DNA of 64,000 nt, taken from the NCBI RefSeq assembly GCF_004564135.1, contig NZ_CP038255.1, positions 1,458,501-1,522,500 of the forward strand, written 5' to 3'. A model generated the notes under the pieces. That model searched no databases, had not been told where the DNA came from, and saw only the letters and a list, made by a program, of their open reading frames with translations. The stretch is from Terasakiella sp. SH-1 (lineage in GTDB: Bacteria; Pseudomonadota; Alphaproteobacteria; Rhodospirillales; Terasakiellaceae). This document shows, in pieces, positions 1-11,202 of this stretch (its first letter is position 1; each line of letters starts with the position of its first letter). The position numbers were made by a program, and so were the translations under genes.

Positions 1-1258
1 CATAGGCGGCTTCCAGCACGATATCTTTGGAGAAATATCCGGCAAAGGGCGGTACACCTGCCAAGGCAAGGTTGCCAATCCACATGCAGGCATATGTGAA
101 GGGGATCATTTTCCAAATCCCGCCCATCTTGCGCATATCTTGCTCATCAGACATGGCATGGATAACGGAGCCTGCGCCCAGGAAGAGTAATGCCTTAAAG
201 AAACCATGGGTCATCAGGTGGAAAATACCGGCAGAATAAGCAGACACACCGCAGGCAAAAAACATATAGCCCAGCTGAGAACAGGTGGAATAAGCGATCA
301 CCCGCTTGATATCATTTTGAACACAGCCAATGGTGGCTGCAAAAAAGGCTGTCGCCGCCCCCACAATTGTGACCACATTCAAGGCCACATCAGAATACTC
401 AAACATGGGCGACAGACGCGAAACCATAAAGACTCCGGCTGTCACCATGGTTGCCGCATGGATCAAGGCGGAAACGGGTGTCGGGCCTTCCATAGCATCA
501 GGTAGCCAGGTATGAAGGCCAAGCTGGGCGGATTTTCCCATCGCCCCGACAAACAAGAGCAGGCAGATGATGGTCATGGCATGCCATTCCGTACCAAACA
601 GGGTAATCATGGTATTGGCCTGTTCAGGAACAGCGGCAAAAATTTCATCAAAATTTGAGGTGCCGAACAAAAGGAAGGTGGCAAAGATGCCAAGGGCGAA
701 GCCGAAATCCCCTACACGGTTCACCAAAAAGGCTTTAATCGCAGCAGCGTTGGCTGAGGGTTTGTGATACCAAAAGCCAATCAGCAGATAAGACGCCAGA
801 CCGACCCCTTCCCAACCGAAGAACAATTGCAGCAAATTATCTGCCGTAATCAGCATCAGCATGCAGAAGGTAAAAAGTGACAGATACCCCATGAAGCGCG
901 GAATATTCGGGTCATGGGACATATATCCGCAAGAATAGACATGCACCATGGAGGATACGCCCGTCACCACAATCATCATGACGGCTGTTAATGTATCAAA
1001 ACGCAAAGACCAGGAGACATCGAAATTACCGGATTGAATCCAGGTGAACAAGTGAACGGTTTTGGCATTTCCGCCAAGCCCGACATCAAAGAAAATGACA
1101 ATGGCAAGGGCGGCAGAAATTAACATACCGCTACAGGTGACAATTTGGGCAAGGCGGTCATTGGTCTTGCGTTTTTTTTCATCTTCCGGTGTGAAAAGTG
1201 CAAGAGCCCCAGCAATGAGAAAGCCCAAAAGTGGAAGGAAAATAGCTGCTGTATACAT
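1..1258 (-). CDS. nuoL: NADH-quinone oxidoreductase subunit L (partial, C-terminus off window)
   Basis: ND5-type proton-pumping subunit of the complex I membrane arm. About 419 N-terminal codons are visible on the complement, and the gene continues past base 1. The reading shows an N-terminal hydrophobic segment, the TM5 glutamate in a [12 protein letters not shown] context, the VNRVGDFGF segment, and the TM7 lysine in [24 protein letters not shown], all typical of NuoL. The ATG at 1258 has a purine-rich AAAGGGTAGGG upstream and lies 6 bases after the nuoK stop. It is the last visible gene of the nuo operon; nuoM and nuoN presumably follow outside the window. Confidence 0.95.
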   Translation of the reverse strand, partial: MYTAAIFLPLLGFLIAGALALFTPEDEKKRKTNDRLAQIVTCSGMLISAALAIVIFFDVGLGGNAKTVHLFTWIQSGNFDVSWSLRFDTLTAVMMIVVTGVSSMVHVYSCGYMSHDPNIPRFMGYLSLFTFCMLMLITADNLLQLFFGWEGVGLASYLLIGFWYHKPSANAAAIKAFLVNRVGDFGFALGIFATFLLFGTSNFDEIFAAVPEQANTMITLFGTEWHAMTIICLLLFVGAMGKSAQLGLHTWLPDAMEGPTPVSALIHAATMVTAGVFMVSRLSPMFEYSDVALNVVTIVGAATAFFAATIGCVQNDIKRVIAYSTCSQLGYMFFACGVSAYSAGIFHLMTHGFFKALLFLGAGSVIHAMSDEQDMRKMGGIWKMIPFTYACMWIGNLALAGVPPFAGYFSKDIVLEAAY

Positions 1259-1264
1259 ATTGCC

Positions 1265-1576
1265 CTACCCTTTCATCGCATTGATATCTTCAACCGCGAT
1301 TGATCCACGGTTACGGAAGAAAATGACCAGAATTGCCAAACCAATGGCCGCTTCGGCAGCGGCAACGGTTAGCACGAAAATAGAGAAAACCTGCCCCATT
1401 AAATCCCCGAGAAAGGCGGAAAAGGAAACAAGGTTGATATTCACAGCCAACAAGATCAACTCAATAGACATGAGAATGACGATCATATTCTTCTTGTTTA
1501 AGAAGATGCCAAGGATACCCAGTGTGAAAAGGATAGCCCCGAGGCTGAGATAATGTGCAAGACCAATTTCTAACAT
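1265..1576 (-). CDS. nuoK: NADH-quinone oxidoreductase subunit K
   Basis: Small membrane subunit of complex I (ND4L family), 103 residues, the usual length. Three hydrophobic helices fill the chain at about 9-24, 31-53 and 60-85. Conserved acidic residues lie in [12 protein letters not shown] and [13 protein letters not shown], the quinone-to-pump proton path of NuoK. Its ATG overlaps the TAA of nuoJ by one base, consistent with translational coupling in the operon. Confidence 0.97.
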   Translation of the reverse strand: MLEIGLAHYLSLGAILFTLGILGIFLNKKNMIVILMSIELILLAVNINLVSFSAFLGDLMGQVFSIFVLTVAAAEAAIGLAILVIFFRNRGSIAVEDINAMKG

Positions 1577-2190
1577 TACACGCCCTTTCCACTTTCGACC
1601 TTTTTCATTTCGGCCACATCTTCGATGTTTAAATGAATTTGATCGGCAATAACTTGTTTGCGTACACCTGCCCGTTTGCGATGGGTCAACACAATGGCCC
1701 CAATCATCCCGACAAGCAGGATAAGACCAGCTGCCTGAAACAGATACATATAATCTGTATAAAGAATTGCGCCCAAGGCATGGGTATTTGTCATGGTCTC
1801 AACAGCAGGTATTGGTGCCGTTGCGACTTTTTCAAACTCCGGTGCAAAATGCCAGCCAGCCCCAATGAGGATGAGTTCTGCTGCGAGAATGATCCCGATC
1901 GTGGCGCCCAGCGGCATATATTGTAAAAAACCCTGACGTAGTTCGACAAAGTTAATGTCGAGCATCATGACGACAAAAAGAAACAGCACTGTAACTGCGC
2001 CTGCATAGACGACGACCAACAACATGGCGAGGAATTCAGCCCCTAACAGGATAAAGAGACCCGAGGTATTAAACAGGGCAAGTACCAGAAACAGAACGGA
2101 ATGCACCGGGTTTTTGGCAGTAATGACCATAACCGCACTGATGACTGTCACGGTTGCAAACAGGTAAAATGCAATGGCTTGTACAATCAT
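1576..2190 (-). CDS. nuoJ: NADH-quinone oxidoreductase subunit J
   Basis: Membrane subunit of complex I (ND6 family), 204 residues, with five hydrophobic segments and the conserved glycine-rich [16 protein letters not shown] region at about 60-75. The frame stays open upstream to 2265, but that extension is hydrophilic and not NuoJ-like. The ATG at 2190 is preceded by AGGGGGGCAC, a good ribosome binding site, and gives [11 protein letters not shown], the expected first helix. It sits between nuoI and nuoK in the standard order. Confidence 0.95.
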   Translation of the reverse strand: MIVQAIAFYLFATVTVISAVMVITAKNPVHSVLFLVLALFNTSGLFILLGAEFLAMLLVVVYAGAVTVLFLFVVMMLDINFVELRQGFLQYMPLGATIGIILAAELILIGAGWHFAPEFEKVATAPIPAVETMTNTHALGAILYTDYMYLFQAAGLILLVGMIGAIVLTHRKRAGVRKQVIADQIHLNIEDVAEMKKVESGKGV

Positions 2191-2265
2191 GTGCCCCCCT
2201 GTCCGGTGGTCCGGCTTGTCAGGTCTATGAAAAAGAGTGTCATCATAATTTCCCCTACCCTCCAA

Positions 2266-2754
2266 TCAACGATACGGCGCATCTAGGCGGATGCGGGCAG
2301 CGAGTTCTGTTTCCCAGCGTTCCCCATTGGCAAGAAGCTTTTCTTTATCATACATCAGCTCTTCACGGGTTTCCGTGGCAAATTCAAAGTTTGGACCTTC
2401 AACAATGGCATCAACCGGACAGGCTTCCTGACAGAAACCGCAATAGATACATTTGGTCATGTCAATGTCATAACGTGTTGTGCGGCGCGATCCATCATCA
2501 CGTGGTTCAACTTCAATTGTAATCGCCTGAGCGGGGCAAATGGCTTCGCATAATTTACAGGCGATACAGCGTTCTTCACCGTTTGGATAGCGGCGAAGCG
2601 CATGTTCACCACGAAAACGCGGGGATAGCGGGCCTTTTTCAAACGGATAGTTCAAAGTCACTTTCTGTTTGAACATATAACGAAAGGTGATCCATAAGCC
2701 TTGTAATAGTTCTTTTAAGAAGAACGCGCGAGCTGTGTGAGACAAGTTACTCAT
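2266..2754 (-). CDS. nuoI: NADH-quinone oxidoreductase subunit I (2x 4Fe-4S)
   Basis: Ferredoxin-like peripheral-arm subunit carrying clusters N6a and N6b (TYKY/NDUFS8 family), 162 residues. Two CxxCxxCxxxCP motifs are visible, [12 protein letters not shown] at 63-74 and [12 protein letters not shown] at 102-113. The amphipathic N-terminus with [12 protein letters not shown] is the expected membrane-surface anchor. It passes electrons from NuoG towards the N2 cluster in NuoB. Fourteen bases separate it from nuoH. Confidence 0.98.
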   Translation of the reverse strand: MSNLSHTARAFFLKELLQGLWITFRYMFKQKVTLNYPFEKGPLSPRFRGEHALRRYPNGEERCIACKLCEAICPAQAITIEVEPRDDGSRRTTRYDIDMTKCIYCGFCQEACPVDAIVEGPNFEFATETREELMYDKEKLLANGERWETELAARIRLDAPYR

Positions 2755-2768
2755 ATTTTCAGTTCCCC

Positions 2769-3782
2769 TTATTGAAGGCCCGGTGCAAAGCCGCCGTAAA
2801 CAGCCACACCCGAAGCGATGATAACACCTGCCAATGACAGCGGCAGAAAGACTTTCCAGCCCAAGCGCATCAGTTGGTCATAACGATAACGTGGATAAGC
2901 TGCACGCAACCAGATAAAGACAAACAGCAGGAACGAAATTTTCAAAAACAGCCAGACAGGCCCTGGAATGAAGGACAAGTAATCAAACGGTGGCAACCAG
3001 CCGCCCATAAACAAAACAGCGGTGAAGGCCGCCATCATGATCATATTGGCATATTCCCCAAGGAAGAACAGGGCAAAAGCCATGCCGCCATATTCCACAT
3101 TATAGCCCCCAACCAGTTCAGCCTCAGCTTCTGGGAGGTCAAAGGGATGGCGGTTGGTTTCTGCCACGCATGAGATGAAGAACATCACTGCAAATGGGAA
3201 AAGCGGTGTAAACATAAACCAGACATCACGCTGGGCCTCAACGATATCACTTAAATTCAGGGACCCAGTGAAGACCAGTACGGTGATGATAATGAACCCC
3301 ATGGAAACTTCATAAGAAACCATTTGTGCCGCAGAACGAAGCGCTCCTAAAAAGGCATATTTGGAGTTTGAGGCCCAGCCTGCCATCAAAATGCCATAGA
3401 CCCCAAGACCTGAAACCGCAAACAGGTAAAGCACGCCAACGTTAATATCTGACAGCACCATACCTTCATCAAACGGAATAACCGCCCAGGCGATCAGGGC
3501 AAGGATCAAGGTTAGACAAGGCGCAATTAAAAAGACACCCCGACTGGCCCCGGTTGGAATAATGATTTCCTTGAGGAAAAGCTTTAAACCATCGGCCAGC
3601 GGCTGTAATAAGCCCCACAACCCTACAACATTTGGCCCGCGCCGCATATGCATAGAGCCAATGACTTTTCGTTCAGCCAGTGTCAGATAGGCAACTGCCC
3701 CCATGACAGGGCCAACGATTGCGACGATCTTAATCACAATCCAGAGTGTCGGCCAAATATAACCGTCCCAAAGTTCAGCCAT
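2769..3782 (-). CDS. nuoH: NADH-quinone oxidoreductase subunit H
   Basis: ND1-type membrane subunit forming the quinone chamber of complex I, 337 residues with about eight hydrophobic segments. Family motifs include [16 protein letters not shown] near the N-terminus and [24 protein letters not shown] in the acidic loop. The frame also opens with TTG at 3791, but that codon directly abuts AAAGGA. The ATG at 3782 has AAAGGA nine bases upstream and is chosen. It overlaps the nuoG stop by 8 bases. Confidence 0.97.
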   Translation of the reverse strand: MAELWDGYIWPTLWIVIKIVAIVGPVMGAVAYLTLAERKVIGSMHMRRGPNVVGLWGLLQPLADGLKLFLKEIIIPTGASRGVFLIAPCLTLILALIAWAVIPFDEGMVLSDINVGVLYLFAVSGLGVYGILMAGWASNSKYAFLGALRSAAQMVSYEVSMGFIIITVLVFTGSLNLSDIVEAQRDVWFMFTPLFPFAVMFFISCVAETNRHPFDLPEAEAELVGGYNVEYGGMAFALFFLGEYANMIMMAAFTAVLFMGGWLPPFDYLSFIPGPVWLFLKISFLLFVFIWLRAAYPRYRYDQLMRLGWKVFLPLSLAGVIIASGVAVYGGFAPGLQ

Positions 3783-5823
3783 GTGTACCAATCCTTTGTT
3801 GCGGGTTGATCAAAGCCTCGGTGCATTCTGCCATCGTTTTGGACACGCGGCTAACCGGGTCTGTCATGTAATAATTTGTAATCGGTGACATCAGTACGGT
3901 TTCAACTGTCACGCCTGCTGTGCCAAAATCTTCCCAGTCAGCTTTCTGAATTTCATCAGGATGAGCGAAAGTCGGGCTGATTTCAGCCAGTTTTGTACGC
4001 AGTTGGGACAAGCTGTCAAACGGTAATGGATTATTCATTGCGCCAGATAAAGCACGTAAAATTGTCCAGTCTTCCTTGGCTTCCCCCGGTGGGAAAACCG
4101 CCTTGTAGCCATATTGCATACGACCTTCGGTATTGACGTACATACCGTCTTTTTCTGTATAGGCCGACCCCGGTAAAATGACATCGGCACAGTGTGCGCC
4201 CGCATCACCATTATGGCCTTGGTAAATAACGAAGGAGCTTTCAAGCTTGCTGGTGTCAATCTCATCGGCCCCTAACAAATACACGACCTCAGCATTGCCG
4301 TTGACGATATCCGTTGTATCCATGGCGCCAACACCGGGGATGAAATCCATTTCCAGTCCGGCCACACGGGCTGCAGCTGTGTGTAGAACGTTAAAGCCAT
4401 TCCATTCATCAGAAACAAAGCCGTATTTATCAGCAATTTCTTTGGCAAGGGCCAAGATCGCAGTCCCATCTCCACGAGCCAGTGCCCCCTGACCTAAAAT
4501 CAGCATGGGCTTGGTCGCGTTTTTCAAGACCTCAGCATAAGGGATTGAGCCATCAATGATTGCTTTAAGCGTATCAGCGGTATTTCCCAGATGCTCTGTT
4601 TTATAGGTCAGATCAATATTTCCCCCAACAACGGCTGGGGTGAAACCATGATTGATATAACGTTTGCGCAAACGGGCATTGATAATCGGGGCCTCCCAGC
4701 GGGGGTTAGATCCAATGATCAAGCAGGCATCCGCCTCATCAATACCGGCGATTGTGCTGTTAAACAGATAAGAGGCGCGCGAGGCAGTATCCAGTTTTGC
4801 CCCATCCTGGCGACAGTCAATGTTTTGAGAGCCAAGCATTTCAGCAAACATTTTAAGGGCAAACATGGATTCAGCATCAACCATGTCTCCGGCAAGGGCT
4901 GCAAACTTCTTACCGTCCATCCCTTTTAACTTTTCTGCGATCGCTGCAAAAGCCTCATCCCAACTGGCAGGTTGCAGTTTCCCCTCTTTGCGCACATAGG
5001 GGCGATCCAGGCGTTGTTTTTTCAAACCATCAATGGCGTAGCGCCCCTTATCAGCCAGCCATTCTTCGTTCACCTCTTCATTCAGACGGGGCAATACACG
5101 AAGAACTTCATTCCCACGGCTGTCTAAACGGATATTGCTGCCAACAGCGTCAAACACATCAATGCTTTGCGTTTTTTGCAGTTCCCAAGGTCGTGCGGTA
5201 TAGCTATAGGGTTTGGAGGTCAACGCCCCAACAGGGCACAGGTCCACAAGATTTCCGGCCAGTTCCGTTTCAATCGCCTTTTCAACATAGGTACCGATTT
5301 CGGTGTAATCACCGCGATAGGTCCCACACATATCGGAGGTGCCAGCAATTTCTTCGGTAAAACGTACGCAACGGGTACAGTGAATACAGCGTGTCATAAA
5401 GGGACGAATAATCGGACCGAAGTCTTTTTCCTTAACGGCCCGTTTGTCTTCGCTGTAACGGCCTTTATCGCCACCATAAGCCATAGCCTGGTCTTGCAAG
5501 TCACATTCGCCCCCTTGATCACAAATCGGGCAATCCAGCGGGTGGTTGATCAGCAAGAATTCCATCACGCTTTCACGGGCCTTGCGGACCTTTTCATTAT
5601 CAGTATGGATGACCATGCCTTCCCCTACAGGCATAGCGCAAGAGGCAATGAGCTTCGGTGCGCGTTCCATTTCCACCAGACACATCCGGCAGTTTCCGGC
5701 AATGGATAGGCGCTCATGATAACAAAAACGCGGGATTTCAATACCAGCCTGTTCACAGGCTTGCAGGACAGACAACCCGTTTTCAACTTCGATTTCATTA
5801 CCGTTAATTGTCAGTTTTGGCAT
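3775..5823 (-). CDS. nuoG: NADH-quinone oxidoreductase subunit G
   Basis: Largest peripheral subunit of complex I (75 kDa/NDUFS1 family), 682 residues, the short alphaproteobacterial/mitochondrial form rather than the roughly 900-residue E. coli form. An N-terminal 2Fe-2S domain has a CYHE...CRMC pattern. The [15 protein letters not shown] block follows, then a 4Fe-4S region with CIHCTRC and [11 protein letters not shown], then a molybdopterin-oxidoreductase-like domain from about 220. No extra clusters are evident. It relays electrons from NuoE/NuoF to NuoI. Confidence 0.98.
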   Translation of the reverse strand: MPKLTINGNEIEVENGLSVLQACEQAGIEIPRFCYHERLSIAGNCRMCLVEMERAPKLIASCAMPVGEGMVIHTDNEKVRKARESVMEFLLINHPLDCPICDQGGECDLQDQAMAYGGDKGRYSEDKRAVKEKDFGPIIRPFMTRCIHCTRCVRFTEEIAGTSDMCGTYRGDYTEIGTYVEKAIETELAGNLVDLCPVGALTSKPYSYTARPWELQKTQSIDVFDAVGSNIRLDSRGNEVLRVLPRLNEEVNEEWLADKGRYAIDGLKKQRLDRPYVRKEGKLQPASWDEAFAAIAEKLKGMDGKKFAALAGDMVDAESMFALKMFAEMLGSQNIDCRQDGAKLDTASRASYLFNSTIAGIDEADACLIIGSNPRWEAPIINARLRKRYINHGFTPAVVGGNIDLTYKTEHLGNTADTLKAIIDGSIPYAEVLKNATKPMLILGQGALARGDGTAILALAKEIADKYGFVSDEWNGFNVLHTAAARVAGLEMDFIPGVGAMDTTDIVNGNAEVVYLLGADEIDTSKLESSFVIYQGHNGDAGAHCADVILPGSAYTEKDGMYVNTEGRMQYGYKAVFPPGEAKEDWTILRALSGAMNNPLPFDSLSQLRTKLAEISPTFAHPDEIQKADWEDFGTAGVTVETVLMSPITNYYMTDPVSRVSKTMAECTEALINPQQRIGTHG

Positions 5824-5836
5824 TTACTCCCCTCCC

Positions 5837-7120
5837 TCATGCCGCATCGTTTTTTGCAGCATGATAAGCTGCAATGCGGGCTTCCAACTCGGGTCGGAAA
5901 TGTTTAATCAGGCCCTGAATCGGCCAGGCAGCGGCATCGCCAAGGGCACAAATTGTATTGCCTTCAACCTGTCGGGTAACAGATTCCAGCAAATCAATTT
6001 CTTCAACGGTGGCATTACCAACGACCATGCGGTGCATCATGCGCTGCATCCAGCCCGTACCTTCACGACAAGGGGTACATTGCCCACAGCTTTCATGATG
6101 GTAAAAATCGGAAAGCCGGGTAATGGCCTTGATGATATCGGTATCTTTTTTCATGACAATCACAGCAGCGGTTCCCAAGCCAGAGCCATGTTCGCGCAGC
6201 CCATCAAAATCCATGATGGCCTTATCACATTGTTCCTTATTCATCACAGGAACAGATGATCCACCGGGGATGACGGCCATCAAATTATCCCAGCCGCCAA
6301 TCACCCCGCCACAATGGGTTTCCAGAAGTTCACGCAAGGTAATCCCCATGGCATCTTCCACCACACAGGGGCGCTCCACATGACCGGAAATGCCATAGAG
6401 TTTCGTTCCGGTGTTATTTTCCCGACCAATACTGGAGAACCAGGCTGCCCCACGTCGCAGAATTTCTGGGGCAACGGCAATGGACTCCACATTATTTACA
6501 GTTGTTGGGCAACCATAGAGACCTGCCCCAGCTGGAAATGGTGGCTTGAGGCGCGGCTGTCCTTTTTTACCTTCAAGGCTTTCAATCAGGGCTGTTTCTT
6601 CCCCACAGACGTAAGCCCCGGCCCCACGGTGAACATAAAAATCAAAGTCCCAGCCGTGAATATTATTTTTCCCGATCAGTTTATTTTCATAACATTCATC
6701 AATTGCGGCTTGTAGGGCTTCGGCTTCGCGGTAAAATTCGCCACGGACATAGATGTAACACGTATGCGCCTGCATGGCGAAAGAGGCAATTAAGGCCCCT
6801 TCGATCAGGGTATGGGGATCATTGCGCATAATCTCACGATCTTTACAGGTACCCGGTTCCCCTTCATCCGCATTGATCACCAGATAATGGGGGCGCTCCC
6901 CGACTTCTTTGGGCATGAAGCTCCATTTAATGCCTGTGGAAAAGCCAGCCCCACCGCGACCACGAAGGCCGGAGGCTTTCATTTCTTCAATGATCCAGTC
7001 GCTGCCTTTTTCAAGAATCGCCTTGGTGCCATCCCAACAGCCACGTGATTGTACACCTTTGAGGGACTTATCCTTGAGGCCATAGATATTGGTGAAAATG
7101 CGGTCTTTATCACTCAGCAT
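5837..7120 (-). CDS. nuoF: NADH-quinone oxidoreductase subunit F (NADH/FMN/4Fe-4S)
   Basis: The 51 kDa NADH-binding flavoprotein of complex I, 427 residues. [13 protein letters not shown] near 54-66 is the glycine-rich NADH/FMN site. A second conserved stretch, [19 protein letters not shown], lies near 175-195. [15 protein letters not shown] near 345-360 ligates the N3 4Fe-4S cluster. The ATG overlaps the nuoE stop by 7 bases. It takes hydride from NADH and passes electrons to NuoE and NuoG clusters. Confidence 0.98.
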   Translation of the reverse strand: MLSDKDRIFTNIYGLKDKSLKGVQSRGCWDGTKAILEKGSDWIIEEMKASGLRGRGGAGFSTGIKWSFMPKEVGERPHYLVINADEGEPGTCKDREIMRNDPHTLIEGALIASFAMQAHTCYIYVRGEFYREAEALQAAIDECYENKLIGKNNIHGWDFDFYVHRGAGAYVCGEETALIESLEGKKGQPRLKPPFPAGAGLYGCPTTVNNVESIAVAPEILRRGAAWFSSIGRENNTGTKLYGISGHVERPCVVEDAMGITLRELLETHCGGVIGGWDNLMAVIPGGSSVPVMNKEQCDKAIMDFDGLREHGSGLGTAAVIVMKKDTDIIKAITRLSDFYHHESCGQCTPCREGTGWMQRMMHRMVVGNATVEEIDLLESVTRQVEGNTICALGDAAAWPIQGLIKHFRPELEARIAAYHAAKNDAA

Positions 7121-7713
7121 TCGCCATCTCCCGTCAATGTGGTTGGGCCACCAAGCGGTGCAGCCCCTTGGCGACCATTATAAGGTCCCGTTCTAGGCTG
7201 TTGACCATTGCGCAAGTCATGGATGATCTGTTTGGCATTATCGGCTGTCAGGTCTTCGAAATAATCATCATTGATCTGCATCATCGGGGCATTGGAACAG
7301 GCCCCGAGACATTCCACTTCCCACAAGGTAATCAAACCATCTGCGGATGTTTCACCCGTGTTGATCTCAGCTGTTTCCTGAACGGCTTTGACAATGTCGT
7401 CAGACCCGCGCAGCCAGCAGGAAATATTGGTACAAACCTGAACATGGTGTTTGCCCACAGGCTCTTTATTAAACATGGTATAGAAGGTTGCGACTTCATA
7501 TACCCGTGTTGGGGCCATTCCCAGCATCTCCGCCACCATATCCATGGCTGCACGGGGTAACCAACCGTGTTGGCGCTGTGCTAAATCCAGCAAGGGCATG
7601 CAGGCGCTTTGTTGTTTACCTTCCGGATATTTGGTGATGTGCTGTTTTGCACGTTCCAGATTTTCTGTCGTAAAGGCAAAGCTGTCAGGTTGTTGAAACG
7701 TTATATTGCTCAT
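7114..7713 (-). CDS. nuoE: NADH-quinone oxidoreductase subunit E (2Fe-2S)
   Basis: The 24 kDa thioredoxin-like 2Fe-2S subunit of complex I, 199 residues. Cluster ligands lie in [11 protein letters not shown] and [12 protein letters not shown], the normal C-x4-C and C-x3-C pairs. The protein has a C-terminal glycine- and proline-rich tail of about 30 residues beyond the core, as in many alphaproteobacterial NuoE proteins. Its ATG overlaps the nuoD stop in an ATGA arrangement, indicating coupling. Confidence 0.97.
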   Translation of the reverse strand: MSNITFQQPDSFAFTTENLERAKQHITKYPEGKQQSACMPLLDLAQRQHGWLPRAAMDMVAEMLGMAPTRVYEVATFYTMFNKEPVGKHHVQVCTNISCWLRGSDDIVKAVQETAEINTGETSADGLITLWEVECLGACSNAPMMQINDDYFEDLTADNAKQIIHDLRNGQQPRTGPYNGRQGAAPLGGPTTLTGDGEC

Positions 7714-8900
7714 CGGTCAATCTCCCCGAAAACGATATCCAGAGACCCGATATTGGCCGTGATATCAGCCAGCATATGTCCGCGTGACAAGAAATCCATG
7801 GCTTGTAAATGTGCAAAGCCCGGTGCCCGGATATGACAGCGATAGGGTTTGTTGGACCCATCTGAAACCAGATAAACGGCAAACTCCCCTTTTGGGGCTT
7901 CAACTGCACAGTATGTTTCACCTGCCGGGACTTTGAACCCTTCTGTGAAGAGTTTGAAGTGATGGATCAAGGCTTCCATTGAGGTTTTCATTTCCCCGCG
8001 TTTTGGCGGTGAAAACTTGTTATCTGTACATTTCACGGGCTCGCCTACACAGTCATCCAGCTTGTCACAGGCTTGAATAATAATTTTGCAGGTTTCATAC
8101 ATTTCCAAAATGCGTAGATAGTAGCGGGTGAAACAATCGTTTTTGCCCTTCCCCACAGGGATGTCGAAATCAAATTCTTCATAAGAATCATAAGGCTGGC
8201 TTTTACGCAAATCCCATGGGACACCACATCCACGCAAGTTTGGGCCGGAAAACCCCCAGTCCTGTGCGTCTTCAAGTGCAATAACACCGATGTCGACGGT
8301 ACGCTGGCGGAAAATACGGTTATCGGTCAGCAAGGTTTCAATATCTTTGACAACCTGGGGAAAACGTTCAGCCCAGGCTCGGACATCATCTGTCAATCCT
8401 GCGGGGATATCCTGAGCTACTCCACCGGGGCGGTAATAGTTCATATGCATACGTGCTCCGCAGGCCCGTTCGCAAAATTCATACAGGACTTCACGTTCTT
8501 CAAACCCCCAAAGAAACGGGGTCATGGCCCCGACATCCATGGCATAGGAACAAACGTTCATCAGGTGATTTTGGATACGCCCGATTTCTGAAAAAAGTAC
8601 ACGGATATACTGCCCCCGTTTGGGAACCTCCATCCCGGTTAGTTTTTCAATCGCTAAACAAAAGGCATGTTCCTGATTTTGCGGGGCAACATAATCAAGG
8701 CGATCAAAATATGGTGTGCCTTGTTGATAGATTTTATGTTCCAGCAGTTTTTCTGTACCCCGATGGAGAAGCCCGATATGTGGGTCTGCTCGATCAACAA
8801 TCTCACCATCCATTTCCAGCACAAGGCGCAGTACACCATGGGCTGCGGGGTGTTGGGGGCCAAAGTTGAGGTTGTAGTTTTTAATCTGATTGTCAGACAT
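7710..8900 (-). CDS. nuoD: NADH-quinone oxidoreductase subunit D
   Basis: The 49 kDa subunit of complex I, related to the hydrogenase large subunit, 396 residues. It is separate from NuoC, unlike the fused form of E. coli. [21 protein letters not shown] at the N-terminus contains the conserved histidines that line the quinone site, and [10 protein letters not shown] follows. The C-terminus keeps the expected [11 protein letters not shown] end. It starts one base upstream of the nuoC stop-side junction with no gap. Confidence 0.98.
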   Translation of the reverse strand: MSDNQIKNYNLNFGPQHPAAHGVLRLVLEMDGEIVDRADPHIGLLHRGTEKLLEHKIYQQGTPYFDRLDYVAPQNQEHAFCLAIEKLTGMEVPKRGQYIRVLFSEIGRIQNHLMNVCSYAMDVGAMTPFLWGFEEREVLYEFCERACGARMHMNYYRPGGVAQDIPAGLTDDVRAWAERFPQVVKDIETLLTDNRIFRQRTVDIGVIALEDAQDWGFSGPNLRGCGVPWDLRKSQPYDSYEEFDFDIPVGKGKNDCFTRYYLRILEMYETCKIIIQACDKLDDCVGEPVKCTDNKFSPPKRGEMKTSMEALIHHFKLFTEGFKVPAGETYCAVEAPKGEFAVYLVSDGSNKPYRCHIRAPGFAHLQAMDFLSRGHMLADITANIGSLDIVFGEIDR

Positions 8901-9509
8901 TTACGCATTGCCCTCCGCTTTTTCATCACCGGGTAAGACGCCTTGAATCCCCTCCCATGGGGATAGGAAATCAAAGTTACGGAAGTCTTGTGTCAATTTA
9001 ACCGGCTCATAAACAACGCGCTTTTGTTCATCGTCATAACGGAGTTCAACATAACCAGTAAGTGGAAAATCCTTGCGCAAGGGATGACCTTCAAAGCCAT
9101 AATCGGTCATAATACGGCGCAAATCGGGATGACCATCAAAATAGATGCCATATAGGTCCCAAGCTTCACGTTCAAACCAGCCTGCCGCACTAAACAAGCT
9201 TGTGACACTGGGGACTGGTGTGTCTTCATCAGTTGTAATCTTGATCCGTGCCCGCAGATTATGACTTGTACTCAACAAATTATAAACAACGTCAAAACGT
9301 TCTTCGCGTTCAGGGTAATCAACCCCACACACATCCATGAGAAACTTGAACTGACAATTGGCATCATCGCGCAAGAATTTAAGAACCTTGATGATCGCAT
9401 CACGTCGGGCGTGCAAGATAAGTTCACCATTCTTAATTTCTGTTTCGGTGACTTCCTGCATCAGTTTGACGGCGATAATGTCGGAAAGCTCGTTTAAGGC
9501 TTCAATCAT
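8901..9509 (-). CDS. nuoC: NADH-quinone oxidoreductase subunit C
   Basis: The 30 kDa peripheral subunit of complex I, 202 residues. The signature [37 protein letters not shown] is present, seen here as [10 protein letters not shown] followed by [13 protein letters not shown]. It has no cofactor and supports the NuoB/NuoD interface. The ATG at 9509 follows nuoB by 15 bases, and an AAAAGGGGATATC sequence just upstream serves as ribosome binding site. Confidence 0.98.
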   Translation of the reverse strand: MIEALNELSDIIAVKLMQEVTETEIKNGELILHARRDAIIKVLKFLRDDANCQFKFLMDVCGVDYPEREERFDVVYNLLSTSHNLRARIKITTDEDTPVPSVTSLFSAAGWFEREAWDLYGIYFDGHPDLRRIMTDYGFEGHPLRKDFPLTGYVELRYDDEQKRVVYEPVKLTQDFRNFDFLSPWEGIQGVLPGDEKAEGNA

Positions 9510-9524
9510 AGATATCCCCTTTTC

Positions 9525-10073
9525 CTAGCGAAACAGTGTGCCTGTGCGGCGAATTTTCTTCTGGAGTTGAAGAATGCCATACAGAAGGGCTTCAGCCGTT
9601 GGGGGGCAACCCGGTACATAGATATCAACGGGAACGATGCGATCACAGCCTCGCACAACGGAATAGGAATAATGATAATAGCCTCCACCATTGGCACATG
9701 ATCCCATGGAAATCACATAGCGCGGTTCGGCCATTTGGTCATAGACACGGCGAAAGGCCGGTGCCATTTTATTGGTAAGTGTCCCAGCAACGATGATGAC
9801 ATCGGATTGTCGTGGGCTTGGGCGAGGTACAACGCCAAAACGGTCAAGGTCATAACGAGCCATATAAGCGTGCATCATTTCAACAGCACAACAGGCCAAA
9901 CCAAACGTTAACGGCCATAAGGACCCGGTACGTGCCCAATTCACAACTTTATCGACTTGCGCTACAACAAAGCCGCGATCCTGAATTTCATCCGTTACAG
10001 CTTTGAGCAAATCATCTTGTGCCGCCCCGGCAGGGGTAAGTGCCTGAGAGCCGGGTTTGGAATCTACTCCCAT
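9525..10073 (-). CDS. nuoB: NADH-quinone oxidoreductase subunit B (cluster N2)
   Basis: PSST-type subunit that holds cluster N2 at the end of the electron wire, 182 residues. Motifs: [11 protein letters not shown] with tandem cysteines, [21 protein letters not shown] and [14 protein letters not shown]. The frame is open to an ATG at 10094, but that start lacks a ribosome binding site and would overlap nuoA by 31 bases. The ATG at 10073 has AAAGGAG seven bases upstream and overlaps nuoA by 10 bases, so it is preferred. Confidence 0.97.
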   Translation of the reverse strand: MGVDSKPGSQALTPAGAAQDDLLKAVTDEIQDRGFVVAQVDKVVNWARTGSLWPLTFGLACCAVEMMHAYMARYDLDRFGVVPRPSPRQSDVIIVAGTLTNKMAPAFRRVYDQMAEPRYVISMGSCANGGGYYHYSYSVVRGCDRIVPVDIYVPGCPPTAEALLYGILQLQKKIRRTGTLFR

Positions 10074-10429
10074 TCCAAAGCTCCTTTCTTCCATTCATAT
10101 ATGAAACCGATGGTGAGAACGCCCAGAAAGACCATCATCGACCAAAAACCGAACAAGCCAATATGTCCCAGCGAAATCGCCCAAGGAAAGAGAAAGGCAA
10201 CTTCAAGGTCAAAAATAATAAAGAGGATGGCGACAAGGTAAAAACGTACATCAAATTTTGTACGGGCATCTTCAAAGGCAGCAAAACCACATTCAAAGGC
10301 GGAATTCTTTTCTGTGTCGGGCTTTTGTGGTGACACAATAAAGGGGGCAAGAATCATGATGCCAGCGATTACAATCGCAATTGCCAAGAAGATAATAATT
10401 GGCAAATATTCTAACAGGAGTGCTTCCAT
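10064..10429 (-). CDS. nuoA: NADH-quinone oxidoreductase subunit A
   Basis: ND3-type membrane subunit, 121 residues with three hydrophobic segments at about 7-30, 64-85 and 90-112. NSAFECGF after the first helix is the conserved loop of NuoA/ND3, and [12 protein letters not shown] marks the second helix. It is the first gene of the nuo operon. AAAAGGAC lies six to nine bases before the ATG. The leader upstream carries three TTACGT hexamers listed separately. Confidence 0.97.
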   Translation of the reverse strand: MEALLLEYLPIIIFLAIAIVIAGIMILAPFIVSPQKPDTEKNSAFECGFAAFEDARTKFDVRFYLVAILFIIFDLEVAFLFPWAISLGHIGLFGFWSMMVFLGVLTIGFIYEWKKGALEWE

Positions 10430-10448
10430 CGTAGCGTCCCTTTTTACC

Positions 10449-10529
10449 TTACGTTAGTTCGCAAGGCTTCTAACAAACAAATTTTCCAAAGAGAATATCG
10501 GCCATTTACGTCACAACATAAACTTACGT
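10449..10529 (-). promoter_or_regulatory. nuo operon leader with three TTACGT hexamers
   Basis: The 190 bases between nuoA and tRNA-Asp hold three copies of TTACGT (plus strand) at 10449-10454, 10506-10511 and 10524-10529. The last two are 18 bases apart. Two small hairpins lie further upstream, GGGTAT/ATACCC at about 10555-10574 and ACCTGTT/AACAGGT at 10589-10608. I could not place a convincing sigma-70 promoter. The repeats may be regulator sites, but no known regulator is recognised. Confidence 0.25.
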
Positions 10530-10623
10530 AAAGTCGATCTCCCCTTCAGATCACGGGTATTATTTTTTATACCCTTGTTGCGCCATACACCTGTTTTCAA
10601 TAACAGGTTTACCGACAATAAAG

Positions 10624-10700
10624 TGGCGAGAGTGACGGGACTCGAACCCGCGGCCTTCGGCGTGACAGGCCGACGCTCTAACCAACTGAGCTACACCCCC
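10624..10700 (-). tRNA. tRNA-Asp (GTC)
   Basis: A 77-base cloverleaf on the complement. The anticodon arm is TCGGC-CTGTCAC-GCCGA with GTC anticodon. The D-arm is TAGCTCAGTTGGTTAGA and the T-loop TTCGAGT. The seven-pair acceptor GGGGGTG/CACTCTC has two G-U pairs. The 3' CCA is encoded at 10624-10626. Confidence 0.95.
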
Positions 10701-10885
10701 ACGTTTGTCATTTTTAAAAGAGTAACGCTATAAGTCCTTTCAGGCAAATGGAAAAACTGTGTTTTGTGAAGAGTTTATAAAGAAAATGAGAGAACGGTTT
10801 TTCGGTTAGAAAACAGTCGTGCAAAATAGGCTATTTAGAAAGAGGGAAAAGAAACCGTGTAAGGTTTTGAATTTTATAGCTGAAC

Positions 10886-10915
10886 GCAAAAAGGCCGTCG
10901 CAATGACGGCCTTTT
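10886..10915 (-). terminator. Terminator after the tRNA-Val pair
   Basis: An 11-pair perfect stem AAAAGGCCGTC/GACGGCCTTTT with loop GCAAT, followed on the minus strand by TTTTTG. It lies six bases past the 3' end of the second tRNA-Val. The stem ends in A/T pairs, so it could act in both directions. Confidence 0.8.
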
Positions 10916-10920
10916 GAAGA

Positions 10921-10997
10921 TGGTGGGCGACGAGAGATTCGAACTCCCGACCCCCTCGGTGTAAACGAGGTGCTCTAACCAGCTGAGCTAGTCGCCC
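10921..10997 (-). tRNA. tRNA-Val (TAC), copy 2
   Basis: A 77-base tRNA with acceptor GGGCGAC/GTCGCCC, D-arm TAGCTCAGCTGGTTAGA, anticodon arm CCTCG-TTTACAC-CGAGG (TAC) and encoded CCA. The sequence is identical to the upstream copy at 11032-11108. It is probably co-transcribed with that copy. Confidence 0.96.
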
Positions 10998-11031
10998 TTC
11001 TTAGCATCTTTATCTCTGCGAAGAGAGTGAA

Positions 11032-11108
11032 TGGTGGGCGACGAGAGATTCGAACTCCCGACCCCCTCGGTGTAAACGAGGTGCTCTAACCAGCTGAGCT
11101 AGTCGCCC
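11032..11108 (-). tRNA. tRNA-Val (TAC), copy 1
   Basis: Identical in all 77 bases to the tRNA at 10921-10997, separated from it by 34 bases. Anticodon TAC in a CCTCG/CGAGG stem, CCA encoded. It lies nearest the candidate promoter at 11124-11151. Confidence 0.96.
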
Positions 11109-11123
11109 TAAGAAGTTGACGTG

Positions 11124-11151
11124 TTTATAATTGAATTTTTTAGCTATGCAA
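11124..11151 (-). promoter_or_regulatory. Candidate promoter of the tRNA-Val pair
   Basis: On the minus strand TTGCAT (-35) is followed after 16 bases by TATAAA (-10). The tRNA 5' end lies about 15 bases downstream of the -10. This is a reasonable housekeeping sigma factor match, judged by eye only. Confidence 0.5.
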
Positions 11152-11202
11152 TAGTTATTTTAAGAAAAATGATATTTTTTTTGAAGTGCTTAGAAGGATC
11201 CC

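Noticed and set aside
5167-5709. 180-residue plus-strand frame opposite nuoG
   Set aside because: Antisense shadow; the nuoG frame has all cluster motifs.
10589-10608. ACCTGTT/AACAGGT hairpin as a terminator of tRNA-Asp
   Set aside because: No T-run follows on the minus strand, so a terminator call is not supported.
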